A DNA stretch of 37,202 bases. Origin: a virus. The stretch covers positions 1 to 37,202 of the IMG/VR virus record IMGVR_UViG_3300009428_000024; one strand, written 5' to 3'. Below the pieces are notes generated by a model. The model did not search any database and was not told the DNA's origin. It worked only from the letters and a program-made list of their open reading frames with translations. Below are positions 31,204 to 37,202 of this stretch, one piece after another (position 1 is the first letter of the stretch; every line of letters begins with the position of its first letter). Both the position numbers and the translations under genes were made by a program.

Positions 31204-33333
31204 CTAAAATTCAATCAGCAGTTTTATTCTTTCTGTTTGGGCTGCACTTCTGGTTATTGGCTGACCGTTCTCTATATAAAGAACTTCGCCACTCCCTTGT
31301 ACTAAGTCTGGTTGTCTAATTCCTGTAAAGTATCCTCTACCAGAGCTTGTTTGTCCGTTGAAACTATAGTATGTTCCTGATGCTGTATCAGATGCTAACC
31401 AGTTTCCTTGAACCCTTGTTATTGCAACGCTTGTACTATTTATAACCTCAATGACACCTGTCGCATCAGTTGAGTCCTGTTTAATTATTTCGTCTGAAGT
31501 AAATGCTACAGACGCTTGATTACTAAATCCTGTTAACACTAATCTCTGATCAAACGAATTAGTATCTGATGTTGACCTGGATGGGTTAGTTAGTGCTGAA
31601 ATGACATTGGCAGATGTGTTAGCGGCGTTCACTATTCTTAGTGATGTATTGCTACCACTAGTAATGAAATTACCATATACATTTGCTACTGCAATCGTAC
31701 CAGCTGCTCTTGATTTTACTACACCATGAGCTCCGTTCGCAACTGCGTTGTCGCCTGCTGATTGTGTAACTACATCATTAACTGCAAACGAGGTTCCGGA
31801 TCCAGCAGAGCCATCAGTCAAAGTAGTGTTAGCTATTGATAGCTGGACATTGGCAAACAATGGATCTTTCAATAGACCAAATTGTCTAAAGTCATTGTTA
31901 ATAGAAATGTTGCCGCCTTCGTTATTAGCAAAGTCTACTGATATGCCTATGGTGGATCCATCTAATTCAGTTATTGGATCTGAACCATGGCCGCCCTTTG
32001 GTCCTATAATAATAGAAACATTAGCATTGTTAGCTTGGCCTATAATAGGATTGCCATCAGAGTCATTACCTTCAACAATACCTGTGTTACCAAATACCTG
32101 GGCTGTTCCAAATGTATATCCGGATCCCCTGTTGATTATGTCTACAGTATCAACTGCAAATGTAGCTGTGTTTACAATTGCTCTTGCTTCTAATCCAGTA
32201 CCGTCACCTATGACAGATATACGTGGTGAGATTTCAAATCGTGATGTGCTGTCGATTGCTGTTGTAAATTGGGTAGCTAATAATACTCTTCTGGCTGAAC
32301 CAGTAACAATATATTCACTAATAGTTCTTTGTTGTCCTGCACCAGCACCTGCTGTAATATAGAACACGCTTCCTTTATAGAAGTCTGTATTTGATGATAG
32401 AGATGAGGTTGTTGATTCTATTCTATCAATCAATGCTGTGGCTGAAGACGTTTGTCCTTTTACAAACACATTACTTTGTTGTCCAAAGAAGTTGCCTGCA
32501 ATGTCTGTAAACCTTAATAAGGTTGTATTAGCCTCAACGATAACACCATTAGCAACATTGTTTGCTGTATTGATATCACCATTGGCATGCTTACCAAATA
32601 GATCTGCCTTTTCTATAACAAAAGTACCTGTAATAGATGTTGGTGTCACATTGGCACTTACGAGAGATTCGAGCTCGTGTATTAATGTATTAGATGCTAC
32701 GTTGGCTACTTTAACAACACCATTCGCTACAGAGAAATATCTGGAACCACCTGTGTTAACATTAATAACATCAATAGCTCCACTCACTGCATTTGCCTCT
32801 ACAGCTGTATTAGCAATGATTGGTACCTTGGATGCAGTAGCAAATTTACTATGATCTGCATCAGTCATGAAGTACATAAGCACCCACTGGTATTTGTCCG
32901 CAGTAGTTATATACACATCATCGTCTGCAGTAGTTGCTGCTTTTGTTGGTTGAGATGTAGATGCAGCTCCTTTATTATTAAACAAACATTTGAATACGCT
33001 ATACCCACCTGACTCTGGAACTACTACAAAGAAGTTAGTAAGAGCAGCTGCTGTATTAGTGTATTGATTGTATACCGTACCAGACGTCCACGCATTATTG
33101 TCTACCATATGCTTTACGTCGACAGCATTTACTTTTTTACCAAATACCATATCTCTGTATATTTGATAATAGGTATCTTCTTCTGATCCACTTGGTGTTG
33201 GAGGGTTGATGTCGGTAGGCCACGGAACGTGTCTACCAGCAAATACATAATACAATGAATTAGCTTGTTCGGAAATAGATTCGACGAATTGCTTTGCGTT
33301 ATGTGTATTAAATTGTTTTGTTATCTTTTTCAT
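31204..33333 (-). CDS. 8: Baseplate wedge protein, gp8-like, enlarged
   Basis: A 709-residue counterpart of T4 baseplate wedge gp8 (334 residues). Both ends match the family: near the N-terminus ANSLYYVFAGRHVPWP (cf. FGRSEPW in T4) and, at the very C-terminus, GSGEVLYIENGQPITRSAAQ then TERIKLLIEF (cf. SGEMIYMENRPPI...TEEINILFTF). ITTADKYQWVLMYFMTDAD (~143-161) corresponds to the GDGYVWEYLFEIP segment. Roughly residues 200-640 are Ala/Asn/Val/Thr-rich beta sequence absent from T4 gp8 and similar in style to the fibres, suggesting an inserted surface domain. It starts by TAATG overlap with the gp7-like gene. In T4, gp8 dimers join gp7 and gp10 in each wedge. T4 comparisons are from memory, not an alignment. 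Confidence 0.85.
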   Translation of the reverse strand: MKKITKQFNTHNAKQFVESISEQANSLYYVFAGRHVPWPTDINPPTPSGSEEDTYYQIYRDMVFGKKVNAVDVKHMVDNNAWTSGTVYNQYTNTAAALTNFFVVVPESGGYSVFKCLFNNKGAASTSQPTKAATTADDDVYITTADKYQWVLMYFMTDADHSKFATASKVPIIANTAVEANAVSGAIDVINVNTGGSRYFSVANGVVKVANVASNTLIHELESLVSANVTPTSITGTFVIEKADLFGKHANGDINTANNVANGVIVEANTTLLRFTDIAGNFFGQQSNVFVKGQTSSATALIDRIESTTSSLSSNTDFYKGSVFYITAGAGAGQQRTISEYIVTGSARRVLLATQFTTAIDSTSRFEISPRISVIGDGTGLEARAIVNTATFAVDTVDIINRGSGYTFGTAQVFGNTGIVEGNDSDGNPIIGQANNANVSIIIGPKGGHGSDPITELDGSTIGISVDFANNEGGNISINNDFRQFGLLKDPLFANVQLSIANTTLTDGSAGSGTSFAVNDVVTQSAGDNAVANGAHGVVKSRAAGTIAVANVYGNFITSGSNTSLRIVNAANTSANVISALTNPSRSTSDTNSFDQRLVLTGFSNQASVAFTSDEIIKQDSTDATGVIEVINSTSVAITRVQGNWLASDTASGTYYSFNGQTSSGRGYFTGIRQPDLVQGSGEVLYIENGQPITRSAAQTERIKLLIEF
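31437..31444 (-). promoter_or_regulatory. Late promoter word TATAAATA within the gp8-like gene
   Basis: A perfect minus-strand TATAAATA about 240 bases before the DUF4815 gene. The leader would be long, so it is less convincing than the words at 3643, 5699 and 10178. Confidence 0.4.
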
Positions 33334-36300
33334 TAGCTTGCTGTGAATACTCCTCCACCGTTTGTAGTACCAGCAGTAACAGATGAGTTGGAAAGTCCCA
33401 CTTGTGTATTAGCTATAGTCTCTCTATTGACTTGGCCAAACAGTTTCGTTCCAGCTACGTGCGCTACCTTTAATAATACTTCTCTATATTTATCCAACGA
33501 CAAACCAGACTCTACTACGTAAGAGTGAGACTGATAGTAATCATTGTCATGTATGTATTTAGTGTTCAAGAACGATTCTTGGTCTGCCCAATATCCTTCT
33601 CCAATACCAGTGGTCGTAACATTAGCTGTTCCCGATACCACAATGTTTGATTCTGTGTTAGATGACTTTAATGTTAGACTAGCATTGTGCTGATAACCAA
33701 ACCCAGAATCGATCATATCAACTGATGTTACAATTCCATTAGCTGCTTGGGTCTTTGTTATTAAACTAGCATTGTCACCAATAGGTCTTGTATTGTCATC
33801 GATGATCACTGATGTTATAGTTCCATTTGCACCTGAAGAAGCTCCAAATATAAAACTACCTGGTGCATCATTAAAGCCTACACTAAATGATAATCGTCGT
33901 AAACTTACTGAGTCATCTGTCTGAGCATATACTTGGCCTTTGGCTGTCTGTGTTTGCGACACAACAGATACGACACTTGCAACACCTGTCTGTGCTGATA
34001 GAACACCCGATACAGCATTCACTGTTGAGTTAGATACAAACGGTGACGTGTTTGTTGCGTTGACAGTAAATGTTCCATTAGAGAATTCTGATTTCAATCT
34101 AGGATTCTGTATGGATAATGTAGTTGCTGATGCTGCGTATATCTCACCGGTGGCTACTATAGATGGATTACCAGAGCTGTGTACTTGTCTAAGTGATTCA
34201 CCAATAGTAAATGGACCAGTATTACTGCTCAATGTTATCTGCTGGCCTGCAAGTGCTACGGTTTGATTTACATTCTCGCCTGTAGTGAATACGCCGTTCT
34301 TATTGATTATATTTACAACTAGGTCCTTTCTATCATACTTAGCAATACCTTTCGTGTAAACGCTTGTGAAAGGGTCTGAGCTGTAGTTATTACCCGGGTT
34401 GATGTTTCCTAGTCCAGCTATGGTTCCTATGGTTCCTGTGAACCTAGTGAGCACGTTATCGATGATAGTTGTATAATCGCCGTTTGGATCTTTAGGGAAA
34501 CCGTATCCATAATCAAAGTTACCTGTTACTGCTAAACTGGATCCGCCTGACATATTACTAAGGTTGGCTACGGAGTTAGACATGAAGCCTGCTCCAGCAG
34601 TAATTACCTGTGCCGATAATACTGCTCCAGATCCATTTGTTGTTACGTTAGCTGTTGCTGACGTTGTTGGTCGACCGCCGCCACGACCACCAAGATCAAA
34701 TGTAATGATCTGGCCATTTGAATACCCTGTACCAGCTGTATTGACTGTCACTGTATCTAAGAATCCAATACCACTGTTGCCGCCGTCAATAACACAATCA
34801 AGGAACAATACATTAGCAGTGTTCTTATCACCAACAAAGTCTGTGTATATTGTTACGTCTTCTGTATTTTCTAAAGTCGATATGTCAAAAGCAGCACCTG
34901 CTCCAGTACTAACGACTGTTACGTTGGCGTGTGTATTAGAATCTCTACCAATAATAGGTGCAGCTAAGTTAGCTGAGAACGCTGTGGCCAATCCGTTTGA
35001 ATATTTTGTATTTGCAAAACCTACTTGAGAGGTATTGGATCCAAGCACTCTTGCTGTTACTGAGTTGTTTGCAACAGTATCTACAACGCCTTGGGTACCT
35101 GCAGCACCTTCAAAGAAGATATCGGAGACACCAGAAGCAACTCCATCGGCCTGAAGTGTGGCTATTGCATGAGACTGCACACCATGAATTTTTTTGTTCT
35201 GATTAAATATACCAGTTATGTCTGCAATTGTCATCGTAGTTGAGTTAGCAATGTCTGTTATAACTGCATTGGCTCCGGATGTAGTGACGTTAATTGTTGT
35301 TACGTTTGCTGTGACAGCTGTGTCTGCTACTTTCTGTACGTTGTCATTTGCTGACCATGTACCAAAGGATCCATTAACTGTTATCACTGTTGAGTTAACT
35401 GCAGTGACAATTCCATTAGCAAGACTCTCATGTCCTCTAACAACATCAGATACCGAGAAAGTTCCAGCCTTTGGTGTAGTGAATGATAGTTCAACCGAGC
35501 TCTCTTCAAACACTTCTTCTTTTTCTTGGAAGTTATGTGTAGCTACAGCTTTTGCAATAGTTAGTTTTCGTTGATCACCAAACGTACCAAGGACCGGTGC
35601 AATATCATATGTGCCATTAGCACCATTGATTGTGGTTGCAATAATATATCCATTGGCAATTACATTACCACCAGAGTCTTTACCATTAACCCATGGGTTA
35701 GATGTTTTGGATGTGTTAGCAATATAGTGTTCTACATTAGCATTAAGGTTAGCGCCAGACAAGAAGCTAACTTGCTCTACTGTCTGATCTACTGTTTCAA
35801 ATCTAAAGAAGGCTGCCTTATCTATTTTCTTCTCGTGCCAGTCGAACGCTGTTGGATGTGTAGTGTTACTATATGTCTGTGCTGTGTTAATAACATTACT
35901 GACCAATAAGTTTTGATCGTTTACTATTGTCTCTGTAAATGATGAGTTAGTAGAAAAACCAAAACCACCATTAGCTAAATTAAAGTCAATCAATCCAGTA
36001 GCATCAGCAATAGAATTTACTCTTATTTTACCTTGCTTACCAGAGCTGGCTTGAATGTCAAACGTGTCACCAATAGAAAAACCTTTTCCACCTAATGTAA
36101 TGTCAACAGAAGAAAGAGATCCAACAACCACTGGCATGTCATCTTGCAGACCTGTATCTGATGGAGCGACTACTTCTGTTCGTACAAACAGTCCTCTAAC
36201 ATTCGATAGATACATTACATGGACTTTAATATTATTGATAAGTCTTGTAGCAATAGATTCAACAAAGGCCTTTGCGCCAGATGTTGCACCAACTATTTCT

Positions 36301-36761
36301 TTTTGTTCTAAACTAATTAAGTTGGTCAAGCTATCTGCTCTAACCTCGATGTACTGAGGTCGAATATACTCTGCATTAGATAAACGTAATACATCATCAG
36401 ATGGATATGCTATCGATGCATTGTCATCGAATAAAATTCTAAAAAGTAATTCTATAGATCGAGGTGATCCTTTTGATTTGTAAAAGTCAAGTATATTTTT
36501 TAAGGTAAGTTGTGTGTCTGCTTTGAAAGATCCAGGAAAGCCATCTAGGAATGTCTTCTTAAAGAATTCTAAAAATTGTTCTGTAGTGTTATCAATGTCG
36601 TGATATTCTAATAGGTTTCTAGCAACCTTAGATGTAGGCTGTGTTTCAAGCCACTCATAGTATGCTTGTATGAAAGCCATAAACACCGGACCTTCATCAT
36701 GATAGAACTCAGGAAGCTGGTCCTTGACGAAAATTGATATCTTGTCTTCAACAGTATGCAT
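33333..36761 (-). CDS. 7: Baseplate wedge protein, gp7-like
   Basis: A 1142-residue protein between gp6- and gp8-like genes. The N-terminal ~190 residues (FMAFIQAYYEWLETQP, TEQFLEFFKKTFL, LDFYKSKGSPRSIELLFRIL, then ADSLTNLISLEQKEIVGATSGA) match what I recall of the C-terminal third of T4 gp7 (EAYIQYLS, YDFYSTKGIEASYKFLFKVLYNEE, SDSLTEDLVGQTIYTATG). The C-terminus (YIHDNDYYQSHSYVVESGLS and YREVLLKVAHVAGTKLFG) parallels the SRSYYVMKIKS...VHPVGFGF segment. The ~800 residues between are beta-rich repeats (VVGSLSSVDITLGGKGFSIG, GYSNGQIITFDLGGRG, YSSDPFTSVYTKG) without an obvious T4 equivalent. In T4, gp7 ties gp6, gp8 and gp10 into the wedge. It starts by TAATG overlap with gp6. The DNA also holds a weak GATAAATA at 33487. 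Confidence 0.8.
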   Translation of the reverse strand: MHTVEDKISIFVKDQLPEFYHDEGPVFMAFIQAYYEWLETQPTSKVARNLLEYHDIDNTTEQFLEFFKKTFLDGFPGSFKADTQLTLKNILDFYKSKGSPRSIELLFRILFDDNASIAYPSDDVLRLSNAEYIRPQYIEVRADSLTNLISLEQKEIVGATSGAKAFVESIATRLINNIKVHVMYLSNVRGLFVRTEVVAPSDTGLQDDMPVVVGSLSSVDITLGGKGFSIGDTFDIQASSGKQGKIRVNSIADATGLIDFNLANGGFGFSTNSSFTETIVNDQNLLVSNVINTAQTYSNTTHPTAFDWHEKKIDKAAFFRFETVDQTVEQVSFLSGANLNANVEHYIANTSKTSNPWVNGKDSGGNVIANGYIIATTINGANGTYDIAPVLGTFGDQRKLTIAKAVATHNFQEKEEVFEESSVELSFTTPKAGTFSVSDVVRGHESLANGIVTAVNSTVITVNGSFGTWSANDNVQKVADTAVTANVTTINVTTSGANAVITDIANSTTMTIADITGIFNQNKKIHGVQSHAIATLQADGVASGVSDIFFEGAAGTQGVVDTVANNSVTARVLGSNTSQVGFANTKYSNGLATAFSANLAAPIIGRDSNTHANVTVVSTGAGAAFDISTLENTEDVTIYTDFVGDKNTANVLFLDCVIDGGNSGIGFLDTVTVNTAGTGYSNGQIITFDLGGRGGGRPTTSATANVTTNGSGAVLSAQVITAGAGFMSNSVANLSNMSGGSSLAVTGNFDYGYGFPKDPNGDYTTIIDNVLTRFTGTIGTIAGLGNINPGNNYSSDPFTSVYTKGIAKYDRKDLVVNIINKNGVFTTGENVNQTVALAGQQITLSSNTGPFTIGESLRQVHSSGNPSIVATGEIYAASATTLSIQNPRLKSEFSNGTFTVNATNTSPFVSNSTVNAVSGVLSAQTGVASVVSVVSQTQTAKGQVYAQTDDSVSLRRLSFSVGFNDAPGSFIFGASSGANGTITSVIIDDNTRPIGDNASLITKTQAANGIVTSVDMIDSGFGYQHNASLTLKSSNTESNIVVSGTANVTTTGIGEGYWADQESFLNTKYIHDNDYYQSHSYVVESGLSLDKYREVLLKVAHVAGTKLFGQVNRETIANTQVGLSNSSVTAGTTNGGGVFTAS
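33487..33494 (-). promoter_or_regulatory. Weak late promoter candidate (GATAAATA)
   Basis: Minus-strand GATAAATA about 155 bases before the gp8-like gene, inside the gp7-like gene. It fits only the relaxed motif and could be chance. Confidence 0.25.
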
Positions 36762-37202
36762 TATACTCTCTCTTGTGTTACCGTGATAGAAGGCTTCTCA
36801 TTATATTTCATTATAATATTTTTTGAGCTCTTTAATGTTTGTTTAGATGGGAACACACTTAATGTAATCCCTGCACCAGAATAAGCTGATACATTTAAAT
36901 TTGTTATCTGTACTACACCGGTGTCATAGTTGACTGATCCAATATTAGATTCAACTATCTCTACTTGTCCAGAACTGTCTTGAATGACTTGCATTACACC
37001 TAACCCATTGTCTCTCAAGAAGCATCCTACTTTGTTTAAGAATGTAAATGAAGATGATGTACATGGTGCTGTGCCATCTACGAACACGTTGTTAACTGGT
37101 ATCTCTCTGTATATTGGATTATCAAATAGCAATGTAAAGCTAGTTGCTGCACCGATACTAGGTATCATGGTCTTCTGTAAACGAAGAGCCGCGTTGTTAT
37201 TA
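36761..37202 (-). CDS. 6: C-terminal part of baseplate wedge protein gp6
   Basis: The frame is open to the window edge: before the internal Met at 37168 it reads NNAALRLQKT, so the gene almost certainly starts outside the window and 146 residues are visible. The end part (VGCFLRDNGLGVMQVIQ, NIGSVNYDTGVVQITNLNVS, ITLSVFPSKQTLKSSKNIIM) has the pattern of gp6 C-termini in T4-like phages, a strand-rich domain with a YxTGxV turn followed by a short segment before the stop. The next genes are gp7- and gp8-like, in the T4 order, which supports the call. In T4, gp6 dimers form the inner ring of the baseplate. The possibility that this is a separate short gene starting at 37168 is small, since no ribosome binding site precedes that ATG. 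Confidence 0.7.
   Translation of the reverse strand, partial: NNNAALRLQKTMIPSIGAATSFTLLFDNPIYREIPVNNVFVDGTAPCTSSSFTFLNKVGCFLRDNGLGVMQVIQDSSGQVEIVESNIGSVNYDTGVVQITNLNVSAYSGAGITLSVFPSKQTLKSSKNIIMKYNEKPSITVTQERV

Noticed and set aside
36761-37168. Separate 135-residue gene starting at 37168
   Set aside because: The frame stays open to the window edge and no ribosome binding site precedes the Met; a truncated gp6 is simpler.

Overview
The window looks like part of the genome of a T4-like marine myovirus (cyanophage or pelagiphage type). It is AT-rich, the genes are tightly packed (stop/start overlaps of the TAATG type or gaps of a few bases), and nearly everything is on the minus strand. The gene order follows the T4 baseplate wedge series gp6-gp7-gp8 and then runs into a very long set of fibre and adhesin genes. 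No replication, capsid, tRNA, integrase or lysis genes are visible. Host identity cannot be read from this segment.

Reading in the direction of transcription (high to low coordinates): (1) baseplate wedge, 31204-37202: the C-terminal end of a gp6-like protein, a gp7-like protein and an enlarged gp8-like protein. (2) Baseplate-peripheral and fibre block A, 12652-31195: a 2250-residue DUF4815-type protein, a small coiled-coil protein, a 1031-residue fibre ending in a self-cleaving S74 chaperone, a 102-residue fibre-repeat protein, and two very unusual proteins (994 and 1721 residues) built mainly from a four-residue aromatic repeat, Tyr-x-Gly-x. (3) An enzyme cassette, 10520-12594: an unknown 180-residue protein, a GT-A glycosyltransferase and a probable Fe(II)/2-oxoglutarate oxygenase, preceded by a sigma70-like promoter (TTGACT-17-TATAAT). 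(4) The only plus-strand gene, 10210-10554, which converges on the oxygenase gene. (5) Fibre block B, 1-10151: an Ig-like 109-residue protein, three proteins that end in an Asp-Gly-Gly-Ser/Thr-Tyr/Phe tag, three proteins with a shared N-terminal IKRS motif (Mtd_N-like), a coiled-coil protein, a PKD-containing fibre, a 1176-residue fibre with GIG-x-P repeats, and the first nine codons of one more gene.

Regulation appears to have two layers. T4-type late promoter words (TATAAATA, or the marine-phage form NATAAATA) lie upstream of many structural genes, often inside the preceding coding sequence. Nine face the minus strand and one the plus strand, and that one lies 38 bp before the only plus-strand gene. 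At 10164-10185 two perfect copies face each other in one 22-bp imperfect palindrome, giving divergent transcripts from crossed promoters. The enzyme cassette instead has a host-like promoter.

The most unusual content is the pair of aromatic-tetrad proteins. They hold several hundred Tyr-x-Gly/Lys-x units with strict four-residue spacing, broken by two kinds of arginine-containing punctuation, and parts of the array are nearly identical at DNA level. They sit directly upstream of a glycosyltransferase and an oxygenase that could plausibly modify them; that link is inference.
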